Assembly (NCBI RefSeq): GCF_038806765.1
Contig: NZ_CP152389.1
Span: 5,022,001 to 5,086,000 of the forward strand
Source of the DNA: Mucilaginibacter sp. CSA2-8R
Lineage (GTDB): Bacteria > Bacteroidota > Bacteroidia > Sphingobacteriales > Sphingobacteriaceae
Length of the DNA: 64,000 nucleotides
Direction of reading: 5' to 3'
Of the stretch, positions 25,639-34,663 are shown piece by piece. The number at the start of each line of letters is the position of its first letter. The first letter of the stretch is position 1. Made by a program: the position numbers and the translations under genes. Below the pieces are notes generated by a model, which was not told the DNA's origin, ran no database searches, and was given only the letters and a program-made list of their open reading frames with translations.

Positions 25639-27894
25639 TTATTTAAACCGGGCCTTTAAGGCGGCCAGTTTGCTCTGCATATCGCCTTCCGGCTCTTTTT
25701 TGCCACGGCTGGGCTGACTGGCCTGACCAGCAAAAGCAGGCTTGCGAGCCGGACCGTTGTTTTTATTCTCCTCGGTTTTCATGCTTAAAGAAATTCGCTT
25801 ACGGTTAGCATCAACCTCGGTAACGGTAACTTCTACCTGCTGATGCACTTTAAGCACTTCGTTAGGGTCTTTAATGTATCTGTTTGCTATCTGGCTCAAA
25901 TGAACCAAACCATCCTGATGTACACCAATATCTACAAAGGCACCGAATGCGGTAATATTGGTTACAATACCAGGCAATTTCATGCCTACTTTTAAATCAC
26001 CAATCGCGTTTACCCCTTCGGTAAAGCTAAACGCTTCAAACTTTTCGCGCGGATCGCGGCCGGGTTTGGCCAGTTCGGTCATGATATCATTCAGGGTAGG
26101 TAAACCTACTTTGTCAGAAGTATATTTTTGCAGCGGGATACTTTTGCGCAACTTTTCATTCGTCATTAAATCGCGAATGGTGGCGTTGTTATCTTTCGCA
26201 ATCTGCTCTACCAGGCTATATCTTTCCGGGTGCACGCCACTGGCCTCTAACGGGTTGTCAGAGCCCTGGATGCGTAAAAATCCTGCTGCCTGCTCAAATG
26301 CCTTTTCACCCAAACGCGGAACTTTTTTAAGTTGCGCGCGGTGCTTGAACGCGCCATGCTGGTTACGGTAATCTACAATGTTTTGTGCCAGTTGCGGACC
26401 TAACCCCGACACGTACGATAGTATCTGCTTAGAAGCCGTATTAAGCTCCACCCCTACTGCGTTTACACAACTGATCACGGTATCATCCAGCGAAGTTTGT
26501 AATTTATTTTGGTCAACATCGTGCTGGTACTGCCCCACACCGATTGATTTAGGATCGATTTTCACCAGCTCGGCCAGCGGGTCCATCAAACGGCGACCGA
26601 TAGATACCGCTCCACGCACGGTAACATCTTTATCCGGAAACTCTTCCCGAGCTGCTTCTGATGCAGAATAAATGGAAGCGCCGCTTTCGTTCACCATTAC
26701 AATTAACGCGGCTGGCAGTTGCAGGTTACGTACAAACGTTTCGGTTTCGCGACCAGCCGTGCCGTTACCAATGGCAATGGCTTCTATCTTATAAGTTTCA
26801 AACAGATATTTGACAGTCTTTTCCGCTTCGCGGACTTGCCCGGCGCCGGTATGCGGAAATATGGCAGTATATTCTAAAAGCTTTCCCTGCTCGTCCAGGC
26901 AAACTAATTTACAACCTGTACGAAAACCGGGGTCAATAGCCATTACCCGTTTTTGCCCCAGTGGTGCAGCCAACAATAACTGACGGGCATTTTCGGCAAA
27001 TACGCGTATAGCTTCTTCGTCGGCTTTTTTCTTAGTCAGCAAACGGGCTTCCGTTTCCATCGATGGTTTCAGCAGCCGCTTATAGCCGTCGGCAATGGCC
27101 AAACGCACCTGGTCTGATGCGGCGTTGTTAGCTTTTACAAACGTGCGGTCTAATAATGCAATGGCATCATCCTCCGGCGGCATAATATCAAGGTATAAAA
27201 TTTCTTCTTTTTCGGCACGGCGCATGGCCAGTATACGGTGCGATGGTGCCGCTTTAACCGGCTCGGTCCAATCAAAGTAGTCTTTATATTTGATGCCGGC
27301 TTCTTCTTTACCGGGTACCACTTTACTCTGAAAGGTTCCCTTCTCTACAAACATCTCGCGCAGTTGGGTCCTCACCTCGGCATTCTCGCTAATGGTTTCA
27401 GCAATAATATCCCGTGCACCGGCTAGGGCTTCTTCCAGGCTATTTACGCCTTTCTCACCGTCTACATACTTTTCTGCTTCTGCAGATAAATCCAATTTTC
27501 CTTGGGCCAACACGGCCTCAGCCAAAGGCTGCAAACCTTTTTCGCGTGCGGCGGTAGCACGGGTTTTACGTTTAGGGCGGTAAGGTAAATAAATATCCTC
27601 GAGCAATACCATGGTTTCAGCCTCTTCAATCTGCTTTTGCAGTTCGGGCGTTAACTTGCCCATATCAGTCAGCGATTTCAGGATGGCGTCCCGGCGTTTA
27701 TCCAGCTCACGTAGTTGTTGTATGCGGTCGCGTATGGTGGTTACCTGCACCTCGTCCAAACTCCCGGTAAGCTCTTTACGGTAGCGCGAAATAAATGGCA
27801 CGGTGGCACCTTCATCCAGCAGGTTTACGGTGGCTGTAACTTGTTTAGAAGCTACCGCAAGTTCCTGCGCTATTTTAATGTAATGATCAATCAT
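25639..27894 (-). CDS. tex: Tex-family RNA-binding transcription accessory protein
   Basis: The protein has 751 residues from the ATG at 27894 (a GTG two codons upstream is also possible). Domains in order: Tex N-terminal helical domain (VNLLDEGATVPFISRYRKE), YqgF/RNase H-like domain (RVMAIDPGFRTGCKLVCLD), helix-hairpin-helix (SKQILSYVSGLGPQLAQNIV, FKHRAQLKKVPRLGEKAFEQ) and a C-terminal S1 domain (KLPGIVTNITAFGAFVDIG). A Lys/Pro/Gly-rich tail ends the protein. The family binds nucleic acid and affects transcription and RNA decay. It is a single gene. Confidence 0.97.
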   Translation of the reverse strand: MIDHYIKIAQELAVASKQVTATVNLLDEGATVPFISRYRKELTGSLDEVQVTTIRDRIQQLRELDKRRDAILKSLTDMGKLTPELQKQIEEAETMVLLEDIYLPYRPKRKTRATAAREKGLQPLAEAVLAQGKLDLSAEAEKYVDGEKGVNSLEEALAGARDIIAETISENAEVRTQLREMFVEKGTFQSKVVPGKEEAGIKYKDYFDWTEPVKAAPSHRILAMRRAEKEEILYLDIMPPEDDAIALLDRTFVKANNAASDQVRLAIADGYKRLLKPSMETEARLLTKKKADEEAIRVFAENARQLLLAAPLGQKRVMAIDPGFRTGCKLVCLDEQGKLLEYTAIFPHTGAGQVREAEKTVKYLFETYKIEAIAIGNGTAGRETETFVRNLQLPAALIVMVNESGASIYSASEAAREEFPDKDVTVRGAVSIGRRLMDPLAELVKIDPKSIGVGQYQHDVDQNKLQTSLDDTVISCVNAVGVELNTASKQILSYVSGLGPQLAQNIVDYRNQHGAFKHRAQLKKVPRLGEKAFEQAAGFLRIQGSDNPLEASGVHPERYSLVEQIAKDNNATIRDLMTNEKLRKSIPLQKYTSDKVGLPTLNDIMTELAKPGRDPREKFEAFSFTEGVNAIGDLKVGMKLPGIVTNITAFGAFVDIGVHQDGLVHLSQIANRYIKDPNEVLKVHQQVEVTVTEVDANRKRISLSMKTEENKNNGPARKPAFAGQASQPSRGKKEPEGDMQSKLAALKARFK

Positions 27895-27933
27895 GTTCAC
27901 TTTTCAATTACGAACCGCGAAGTTAATGAAAAA

Positions 27934-28041
27934 TACAAGCCCCCCGGACCCCTAAAGGGGGAGCATTTTAGTAATAATGATTTTCTTAACTTTGTATTAT
28001 CGTTAACTATTAACACTCCCCTTTTGGGGGCTGGGGGGGCA
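27934..28041. repeat. Pair of inverted REP-like G/C-rich palindromes
   Basis: The left unit (27935-27966) contains AGCCCCCC, GGA and CCCCTAAAGGGG. The right unit (28013-28041) is its inverted counterpart with CCCCTTTTGGGG and GGGGGGG. About 50 A/T-rich bases separate them. Similar palindromes lie at 54778-54814 and 60638-60674. The arrangement resembles a REP doublet. Confidence 0.6.
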
Positions 28042-28042
28042 C

Positions 28043-28264
28043 ATGGATTCTTATCAAATGCGGAAGTTTGAGTTTAGGCTGGAGGATATTTATAAAAAAA
28101 CCGAATGGTTACAATATGAATTGCCGCTCCACGAATTTATTGCCCTGTTCCCGATAGAGTTTAAAAACGACATCCCGCAGCGCCCTCACTGGCCTGAAGA
28201 TTTTGACCTGGACCGAGACACCCGCCTGGCTATTATGGTGGCATTCAGGGAATCGTTCAGTTAA
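28043..28264 (+). CDS. Small protein of unknown function (73 aa)
   Basis: A short acidic protein with a sensible composition (MRKFEFRLEDIYKKTEWLQY, then PHWPEDFDLDRDTRLAIMVA). It begins right after the REP-like doublet and is followed by a 36-bp palindromic terminator, which supports it as a real unit. There is no signal peptide and no known domain. The overlapping frame on the other strand has no such support. Confidence 0.6.
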   Translation: MDSYQMRKFEFRLEDIYKKTEWLQYELPLHEFIALFPIEFKNDIPQRPHWPEDFDLDRDTRLAIMVAFRESFS

Positions 28265-28277
28265 TCTTAATAAAAAC

Positions 28278-28313
28278 AAAGGCCGGATGAGTGACGTCAC
28301 TCATCCGGCCTTT
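28278..28313. terminator. Perfect 36-bp palindrome, bidirectional terminator
   Basis: The half-site AAAGGCCGGATGAGTGAC is followed immediately by its exact reverse complement, with no spacer. It lies between the convergent 73-aa gene and the OYE reductase gene. As RNA the tip must open to form a loop; the flanking T tract is only TTT, so terminator strength is uncertain. Confidence 0.7.
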
Positions 28314-28336
28314 GCATAATAGAATAATACAGCTAA

Positions 28337-29440
28337 TTACATTACTAGTTCGGCCAAAGCATCCTTGGTAAATCCTTTTAAATCTTCGGTACGGCCTTCG
28401 CGTATTTTTTGTACCCAAAATGGGTCTGACAATAACGGGCGACCTACGGCTACCAGGTCAAAATCACCACGGTCCATCCGGCGCAGCAATTCATCCAGCG
28501 AACTTGGGTCCGAACTTTCGCCTGCAAAGGCTGCCAAAAATTCGCCGGTTAAACCTACTGAGCCTACAGTTATGGTGGCCTTACCGGTCAGCTTTTTAGC
28601 CCATCCGGCAAAGTTCAAATCAGACTCGTCAAACTCCGGTTCCCAGAAACGGCGCTGCGAGCAATGGAAAATATCAACCCCGGCATCCGCCATCGGGTTT
28701 AACCACGCTTCCAGTTCTTGCGGAGTATGGGCCATTTTACTGGTATAGGCAGTAGGCTTCCATTGTGACAAGCGTATAATCACGGCAAAATCTTCGCCCA
28801 CACGTTTACGCACCTCTTTAATTACTTCAATGGCAAAGCGGCTACGCTCGGGCAGTGTTGCACCGCCATAGCTATCGGTCCGTAAGTTAGCACCTTCCCA
28901 AAAAAACTGATCAATTAAATAGCCGTGCGCGCCGTGTATCTCTACACAATCAAAACCCAGGCGCTTGGCATCGGCAGCAGCCTGACCAAAAGCCGCAATA
29001 GTATCGGCAATATCAGCATCGGTCATGGCACGGCCGTTATTAAAGCCGGGACTGTTTAAACCTGAAGGCCCTTCAAACGGCTCGGCCGGTACCCAGCCCG
29101 ATTGGTGGTTAGGCATTACGCCCATATGCCATATCTGCGGCCCCATAGCGCCACCTGCCTGGTGCACATTGTTAATCACATTTTGCCATCCGCCCAAAGC
29201 CTGCTCACCATAAAAGTGCGGAACGTTTTTGTCGTTTGATGACGAAACACGGTTGATCACTGTTCCTTCAGATAAAATCAATCCAACTTCACCTTCAGCA
29301 CGTTTACGGTAGTAAGCGGCCACTTCTGCGGTAGGCACACCATCTGGTGAAAATGACCGCGTCATGGGTGCCATAACGATACGGTTTTTAATATTTAAAG
29401 ATTTCAGGGCAAATGGCCTGAATAAGCTATCGGTTTTCAT
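28337..29440 (-). CDS. Old Yellow Enzyme-family alkene reductase
   Basis: The protein has 367 residues. FMN-barrel features: NRIVMAPMTRSFSPDG at the N-terminus, HGAHGYLIDQFFWEGANLRTDSYGG with the substrate-binding pair (His-x-x-His replaced by His-Gly-Ala-His), RFAIEVIKEVRKRVG, and the C-terminal phosphate-binding VAVGRPLLSDP. It reduces activated C=C bonds of enals, enones or nitro compounds with NAD(P)H. Located 17 bases downstream of an ArsR-type regulator on the same strand, so the two form an operon and the regulator probably controls it. Confidence 0.94.
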   Translation of the reverse strand: MKTDSLFRPFALKSLNIKNRIVMAPMTRSFSPDGVPTAEVAAYYRKRAEGEVGLILSEGTVINRVSSSNDKNVPHFYGEQALGGWQNVINNVHQAGGAMGPQIWHMGVMPNHQSGWVPAEPFEGPSGLNSPGFNNGRAMTDADIADTIAAFGQAAADAKRLGFDCVEIHGAHGYLIDQFFWEGANLRTDSYGGATLPERSRFAIEVIKEVRKRVGEDFAVIIRLSQWKPTAYTSKMAHTPQELEAWLNPMADAGVDIFHCSQRRFWEPEFDESDLNFAGWAKKLTGKATITVGSVGLTGEFLAAFAGESSDPSSLDELLRRMDRGDFDLVAVGRPLLSDPFWVQKIREGRTEDLKGFTKDALAELVM

Positions 29441-29456
29441 GTATTATGTATAAAAA

Positions 29457-29762
29457 TTAAACTTCTGATTGTATAAGCTGACTAAGCTCTGCAAAGGCAT
29501 CTTCGTTGCGTTGGTAATAAGTCCATTGCCCTACCCTGGTGGCTTTAACCAAACCCACGCGCTGCAACGTTGACAGATATTCGGACACGGTTGATTGGGT
29601 TAAACCGGCTTTTTGCTGTATTTGCCCTACACAAATGCCATGTGCGTAACCATAAACTGCCTGCTCCGGAAAGCTTGCTTCGGGCTGCTTTAACCAGTTT
29701 AAAATCTGCAAACGGGTTTTGTTGGAAAGCGCCTTGAATACCTCGACCTGATCCACGCACAA
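29457..29762 (-). CDS. ArsR-family winged-helix regulator
   Basis: The protein has 101 residues: VEVFKALSNKTRLQILNWLK, then ICVGQIQQKAGLTQSTVSEY and LSTLQRVGLVKATRVGQWTY, the ArsR HTH and wing. Two Cys residues (C2 and the C in GICVG) could sense metal, thiol or electrophile. Together with the reductase downstream, an electrophile-detoxification switch is a reasonable inference. Confidence 0.9.
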   Translation of the reverse strand: MCVDQVEVFKALSNKTRLQILNWLKQPEASFPEQAVYGYAHGICVGQIQQKAGLTQSTVSEYLSTLQRVGLVKATRVGQWTYYQRNEDAFAELSQLIQSEV

Positions 29763-29877
29763 AGATATATCGGCTTTTCCCGATATACCAAAATCATTTC
29801 AACTGTGACACTAAGCTGATATGTAGTTTAATAATCAAACGAGCTCAAGAAAACAATCCAAATCTTTGCAAACAAAA

Positions 29878-29905
29878 AAGGCCCCGCACAAATGCGAAGC
29901 CTTTC
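29878..29905 (-). terminator. Terminator of pdhB
   Basis: On the minus strand GGCTTCGCA and TGCGGGGCC pair (two G-T/mismatched positions) around TTTG, followed by TTTTTTG, directly after the pdhB stop. Confidence 0.75.
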
Positions 29906-29929
29906 CTTATTACTATATAATAGCGTAAC

Positions 29930-30913
29930 TTATTTAGTTACGTACATCACTTCTTTTACTGCTTTAACTACACGCTCTGGATTTGGCAGATACTCCTGAA
30001 TTAAAGTTGGTGCGTATGGAAGAGGCACGTCGCCACCCATAATGCGCAGAATAGGTGCATCTAAGTAATCAAATGCATCTTTTTGCACTTTAAAGGCAAC
30101 CTCCGTAGCAATTGAACCTAAAGGCCAGCTTTCTTCTACCAATACCAAACGGTTAGTTTTTTTAACCGATTCAATTACGGTATCATAATCGATAGGACGC
30201 ACAGTACGTAAATCGATCACTTCAGCGTTTATACCTTCTTTTTCTAATTCAGCAGCAGCAGCATTAACCACTTTCATGATTTTACCAAAACCTACTAAGG
30301 TAACATCAGTACCTTGTTTGGTTACCGCAGCTTTACCAATCTCAATGTAGTAAGTTTCTTCGGGCACCTGGCCTTTGTCACCATACATTAACTCCGACTC
30401 CATAAAAATAACCGGATCCGGATCAAGGATAGCTGATTTTAATAAACCTTTAGCATCATATGGGTTTGATGGTACTACTACTTTTAAACCCGGGCAGTTA
30501 GCAAACCAGTTTTCAAAACATTGGCTGTGCTGAGAGCTTAGCATACCTGCGTTACCGGTTGGGCCGCGGAATACAATAGGCACCGGGAACTGGCCACCAC
30601 TCATGCTCATCATTTTAGCAGCAGCGTTGATGATCTGATCAATTGCTACCAATGAGAAGTTGAATGTCATAAACTCGATGATTGGACGCAAGCCGTTCAT
30701 GGCCGAACCAATACCTATACCGGCAAAACCAAGCTCAGAGATTGGCGTATCAATAACACGTTTAGCACCAAATTCGTCAAGCATACCCTGGCTAACTTTG
30801 TAAGCGCCGTTATACTCAGCAACTTCTTCGCCCATCAGGTATATTTTATCGTCGTTGCGCATTTCTTCGTTCATAGCTTCACGAAGCGCTTCTCTGAATT
30901 GTATTTCTCTCAT
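29930..30913 (-). CDS. pdhB: Pyruvate dehydrogenase E1 component, beta subunit
   Basis: The protein has 327 residues, the standard length. It starts MREIQFREALREAMNEEM and contains GEEVAEYNGAYKVSQG, RVIDTPISELGFAGIGIGSA, the FRGPTGNAGMLSSQHSQ loop and the C-terminal transketolase domain (VIDLRTVRPIDYDTV, RLVLVEESW). With the alpha subunit it decarboxylates pyruvate using thiamine diphosphate. The alpha-subunit gene is not next to it, as is common in Bacteroidota where pdhB often stands alone. Confidence 0.96.
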   Translation of the reverse strand: MREIQFREALREAMNEEMRNDDKIYLMGEEVAEYNGAYKVSQGMLDEFGAKRVIDTPISELGFAGIGIGSAMNGLRPIIEFMTFNFSLVAIDQIINAAAKMMSMSGGQFPVPIVFRGPTGNAGMLSSQHSQCFENWFANCPGLKVVVPSNPYDAKGLLKSAILDPDPVIFMESELMYGDKGQVPEETYYIEIGKAAVTKQGTDVTLVGFGKIMKVVNAAAAELEKEGINAEVIDLRTVRPIDYDTVIESVKKTNRLVLVEESWPLGSIATEVAFKVQKDAFDYLDAPILRIMGGDVPLPYAPTLIQEYLPNPERVVKAVKEVMYVTK

Positions 30914-31052
30914 TATATATTTAGAATGAAAATTTTTCTGGGAGCAAATATAATTAATGCGACTTTAAAAACAACTTGTTTTAACGGATATAAAGCAGCC
31001 TATATCAATTTAACATTAACACTCACTAAGCTGAACTGTTTACACAAAAAAA

Positions 31053-31072
31053 AAGCAGGCCAGAGCCTGCTT
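31053..31072 (-). terminator. Terminator of the S8 peptidase gene
   Basis: AAGCAGGC and GCCTGCTT pair around CAGA. On the minus strand a T run of nine follows. Confidence 0.85.
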
Positions 31073-31096
31073 CGTCATATTTTTACAGCAATTAAA

Positions 31097-32743
31097 TTAT
31101 TTTTTTCGCTCGCCTTTCATTTTGCCGGCCAGTTGCACAGCCTCGTAAGCGTTTACAATACCTCCGCTTTTGCATAAGGTTGTAAAATCAACTTTTTCGG
31201 TTTGGCTACCTGGTTTTAGCACCATGGTACCAGTAAGCGGTTTGGCCGATTGCATAATGATTTGTTTTAACTGTTTAGCGCTTAAGTCGGGATAGTACTC
31301 CAGTAGTAAAGCAGCTACACCGGCAGTAATTGGCGATGCAAAGCTGGTACCGTCAGCCGTATTAAACTCAGCGTCTTTATCAACCGAGGTTACTTTTACA
31401 CCAGGTGCAAATACATCTACATTATTTTCGCCATAGTTACTGAAAGTGCCCGGCAGGCTTTCGCCCATTTTAGCTGATGATGCACCTACACTTAGCAGGT
31501 TAACCGCATCCTTAACCGAGCCATCCTCAAATATATCATTCGGGAACTCCGGTTTAGCATCTACATCCTGATGGTCATTACCAGCAGCTTGTACCAGCAA
31601 CACGTCATGGTCAGCAGCATATTTAAAGGCGTCATCCACCCATTTTTTGTGTGGCGACAGCTTTTTGCCAAAGCTCATGTTTACCACTTTAGCACCGTTA
31701 TCAACCGCATAGCGGATGGCCTTCGCAATATCTTTATCGTACTCATCGCCGTTGGGCACGGCTTTAATGGCCATAATACGCACATTATCTGCCACCCCGT
31801 TAATACCATAGTTGTTATCGCGTACGGCACCAATCAGTCCGGCTACACCGGTACCATGAGAGGCATCATCAAATTTTAAAATATTGCTGCCATACGGCTT
31901 GGTATCCCAAACATTTGGGTCGTCACCTACAATACGTTTGCGGGCCTCTAAATCCGGGTTAATATCATTGTTGAGTTTAGTTAAATACTCCGTCAGCTCT
32001 TTTATAATTTTATCGTTGCTGGCTGTTGGTCCTTCTTCCTGAAAAACAGAAGTCCAGATGCTTTTACTTTGCGCAATGGTATCATTAGCCGTTTGCAGTT
32101 TGCTCAGGCTGGTTAGGGTAAAGTTACCGTTAGAGGGCAGGTTCAGACCGCGTTTTACGTAACCGCTGGTAATCATCAGCACGTTCATCATCTGCGATAA
32201 CTGCTTGCTCTCACTGGTTGATTTGGTTATTGTAGAATCATAAGTGGCTTTAACCGTTTGCCAGTAAGCAAATTCCTTTTTATCGGGTGCAGTAGCCTCT
32301 GTAAGCGGCAGGTATTTGTCTTTTAAACGGTTATACTCACGTACTTCTTCGGTAGTTTCGGTAAAATCACATTTACCACCAGGGCCACCTAAAAAATCCC
32401 ACCCGTGCATGTCGTCAACGTAACCGTTACCGTCATCATCTTTACCGTTTCCGGCTTTTTCTTTTGGGTTTACCCATAAAACACTTTTCAGATCAGCTTG
32501 TGCAGTGTCAATACCGCTATCAATAGTAGCTACTACTACGGTTTTGCTTTTTTTACCTTTAAGTGCCTGGTAAGCTTTGTTTAAGCTGATGCCAAAATAA
32601 CCGTCGGATTTTAAATCCATGGTATGCCAGTTTTTTGGCAGCTCGGGCTCGGCAACAGGAGCGGTTTGGGCATGGGCTATGCCGCCGCATAGTAAAGATC
32701 CGCATAAAGCGTATCCTATAAGATGTTTATGATAGTTAGTCAT
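31097..32743 (-). CDS. S8-family (subtilisin-like) serine peptidase, exported
   Basis: The protein has 548 residues with a signal peptide ending near IAHAQ. Catalytic triad: Asp75 (VATIDSGID), His296 (SHGTGVAGLIG) and Ser467 (GTSFASPITAGVAAL). About 220 residues separate Asp and His, against roughly 30-60 in plain subtilisins. The insert is helical and charged (EEVREYNRLKDKYLPLTEAT ...). No type IX secretion tail is seen, so it probably stays in the periplasm or outer membrane. It ends in a basic KMKGERKK. Confidence 0.94.
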   Translation of the reverse strand: MTNYHKHLIGYALCGSLLCGGIAHAQTAPVAEPELPKNWHTMDLKSDGYFGISLNKAYQALKGKKSKTVVVATIDSGIDTAQADLKSVLWVNPKEKAGNGKDDDGNGYVDDMHGWDFLGGPGGKCDFTETTEEVREYNRLKDKYLPLTEATAPDKKEFAYWQTVKATYDSTITKSTSESKQLSQMMNVLMITSGYVKRGLNLPSNGNFTLTSLSKLQTANDTIAQSKSIWTSVFQEEGPTASNDKIIKELTEYLTKLNNDINPDLEARKRIVGDDPNVWDTKPYGSNILKFDDASHGTGVAGLIGAVRDNNYGINGVADNVRIMAIKAVPNGDEYDKDIAKAIRYAVDNGAKVVNMSFGKKLSPHKKWVDDAFKYAADHDVLLVQAAGNDHQDVDAKPEFPNDIFEDGSVKDAVNLLSVGASSAKMGESLPGTFSNYGENNVDVFAPGVKVTSVDKDAEFNTADGTSFASPITAGVAALLLEYYPDLSAKQLKQIIMQSAKPLTGTMVLKPGSQTEKVDFTTLCKSGGIVNAYEAVQLAGKMKGERKK

Positions 32744-33144
32744 TCTTGAAATTTGCAGGCAAGATATTATAAATTAACTTTAACTCTTTTTGTAAACGAC
32801 AAAGTTTGAGATTAATTGCAGCATAGCAGTATACCTGTAAAAACTGTATACCAAAACACTATCCCCGTGCGTTTTAAGTTGAAACGCAATCACAGCCTGA
32901 CACTTTGACTATACCATTCTTATTGCTTAAAAGCTTACTTTACGCAGACAAAATAAAACTATAAACATGGCAAATTACTACTTATTCATTGTCAATATGT
33001 TACATTTATTTTTTTCCACAGCCGTGCAATGTTGAAAACTATATTGTAGCCTAAGCCCTTATAATTGTAACTTAAATTCAGCTACTCACTATTGTATGCC
33101 TAATTTTTGCTATATTAATAGTATAGTTGTTAAAATACGATCAG
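32744..33144. other. Divergent intergenic region, 401 bases
   Basis: It separates the S8 peptidase (minus) and the TPR gene (plus). A/T-rich with no plausible gene; promoters of both flanking genes are expected here, but I cannot place them. Confidence 0.4.
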
Positions 33145-34548
33145 ATGGAAGAAGAATATGAATTTGGTTTTACTGAAGACCCCAAGTTTTCGGTAGAACG
33201 CTACGAGGAGATGATCCGCAATCATGATCAGTATTTTTTCGATGCGCAGGCATTTGAAAACATTATTGATTATTACATTGAGAAAAACGACCCGGTGAAG
33301 GCGCTTCAGGTAGTGGAGTATGCCCGTAACCAGCATCCGTTTGCTGCCGTATTTTTAATTAAGCAGGCTCAGCTTTTAGTAGTCACTAACAAAGTTTCTG
33401 AAGCTTTTGCCGCGCTGGATAAAGCTGCGCTGCTCGAAGCTTCGGATGCAGATATCTATATTATTCGCGGTAACTTGTACGAAAGCATGGACCGGTACAC
33501 CGAGGCCATTGAGAATTACGCCAAGGCCCTAACCATGGCCGAAGAAACCGACGATATACTATTGCATATGGCTTATGTTTACCAAAACATGGGAGATTAT
33601 GAGCAAGCCATCCATTATCTTAAGGAATGCCTTAAGCAAAATATGGAAAACCAGGATGCATTGTATGAATTGGCTTTTTGCTATGATGTAATTGACAATC
33701 AACAGGAAAGCATCCAGTTTTACCAGCAATATATTGACAATGAGCCTTATAGTTACGCAGCTTGGTATAACTTAGGCAATGCATTTACTAAATTAGGCTT
33801 ATTTGAAAAGGCTATTGATGCTTACGATTACGCCATTTTAATTAAAGATAATTTTGCATCGGCTTACTTTAATAAAGGTAATGCACTGGTAAACTTAGAA
33901 AAATATGCTGAGGCTATTGAAGTATACCGCCAGACTTTTGAGTACGAACAACCCAATGCCGACACGTATTGCGCCATTGGCGAGTGTTACGAAAAGCTCG
34001 AGCAAATGGATGAGGCCCGCTCTTTTTACAAAAAGGCCGTACGAATGGATAGCAAACTGGCTGATGCCTGGTTTGGTATTGGCGTAACGCTTGATTTTGA
34101 AGAGCGCTATTTTGAAGCCTTGCACTTTTATCGTAAAGCACTTGATTTAGATGCGCTTAATGCCGATTACTGGTTTGCTATTGCCGATGCCGAATATAAA
34201 CTGGGCCATTTAGCCGAAGCTGAAGTTGCTTATGATAAAGTGGTTGAATTAAACCCCCTGGATGTGGATGCCTGGCTGGATTACTCTTCGATACTTTACG
34301 AGCAAGACCGGTTGCATGACGCCATTGAAGTAATTGCTGATGCTATTAAGCACAACCCGGATGCTGCAGAATTATACTATCGTATGGTAGCTTACTTGTT
34401 TGCCAAAGGCGATTATAATGAAGCCTTAAGCAACCTGGAACTGGCTTTAACTACAGACCCGGATAAGCACTACATTTTGTTTGATTACCTGCCGCAGTTG
34501 CAGAAAAACAAAGTGATTTTAGATATCATTTCACGTTATACCAAATAA
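33145..34548 (+). CDS. Tetratricopeptide-repeat protein
   Basis: The protein has 467 residues from the ATG at 33145; an upstream in-frame start at 33127 is less natural. There is no signal peptide. From about residue 35 to the end it consists of about twelve TPR units (A-x-x-x-Y-x-x-A-I-x-x-Y, W-Y-N-L-G-N-A-F-x-K-L-G, Y-F-N-K-G-N-A-L). It is acidic and cytoplasmic, probably a protein-interaction scaffold. It precedes coaBC but is separated from it by a terminator. Confidence 0.93.
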   Translation: MEEEYEFGFTEDPKFSVERYEEMIRNHDQYFFDAQAFENIIDYYIEKNDPVKALQVVEYARNQHPFAAVFLIKQAQLLVVTNKVSEAFAALDKAALLEASDADIYIIRGNLYESMDRYTEAIENYAKALTMAEETDDILLHMAYVYQNMGDYEQAIHYLKECLKQNMENQDALYELAFCYDVIDNQQESIQFYQQYIDNEPYSYAAWYNLGNAFTKLGLFEKAIDAYDYAILIKDNFASAYFNKGNALVNLEKYAEAIEVYRQTFEYEQPNADTYCAIGECYEKLEQMDEARSFYKKAVRMDSKLADAWFGIGVTLDFEERYFEALHFYRKALDLDALNADYWFAIADAEYKLGHLAEAEVAYDKVVELNPLDVDAWLDYSSILYEQDRLHDAIEVIADAIKHNPDAAELYYRMVAYLFAKGDYNEALSNLELALTTDPDKHYILFDYLPQLQKNKVILDIISRYTK

Positions 34549-34572
34549 TCACATATTACTTACATTACTATT

Positions 34573-34604
34573 AAAGGCGGCACCATTAATGCCGCCTTTT
34601 TTTG
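34573..34604 (+). terminator. Terminator of the TPR gene
   Basis: AAAGGCGGCA and TGCCGCCTTT pair around a 7-base loop, followed by a T run. Confidence 0.85.
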
Positions 34605-34652
34605 TGCATTTACGGCTGATGATAATGCCCGGATAGTTTCGGCTTTTATTGA

Positions 34653-34660
34653 TATTTTTG
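34653..34660 (+). promoter_or_regulatory. -7 box of the Bacteroidota type before coaBC
   Basis: TATTTTTG fits TAnnTTTG. It ends only three bases before the ATG at 34664, which would give a leaderless or almost leaderless mRNA if it is used. No clear -33 element is visible at the expected distance. Confidence 0.3.
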
Positions 34661-34663
34661 TAC

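Noticed and set aside
27715..28071. 118-residue plus-strand frame over the tex start and the REP doublet
   Set aside because: It consists of tex antisense plus repeat sequence; the 73-residue gene at 28043 is in another frame and fits better.
30899..31177. 92-residue plus-strand frame between pdhB and the S8 peptidase
   Set aside because: It spans a terminator and the ends of two minus-strand genes; chance frame.
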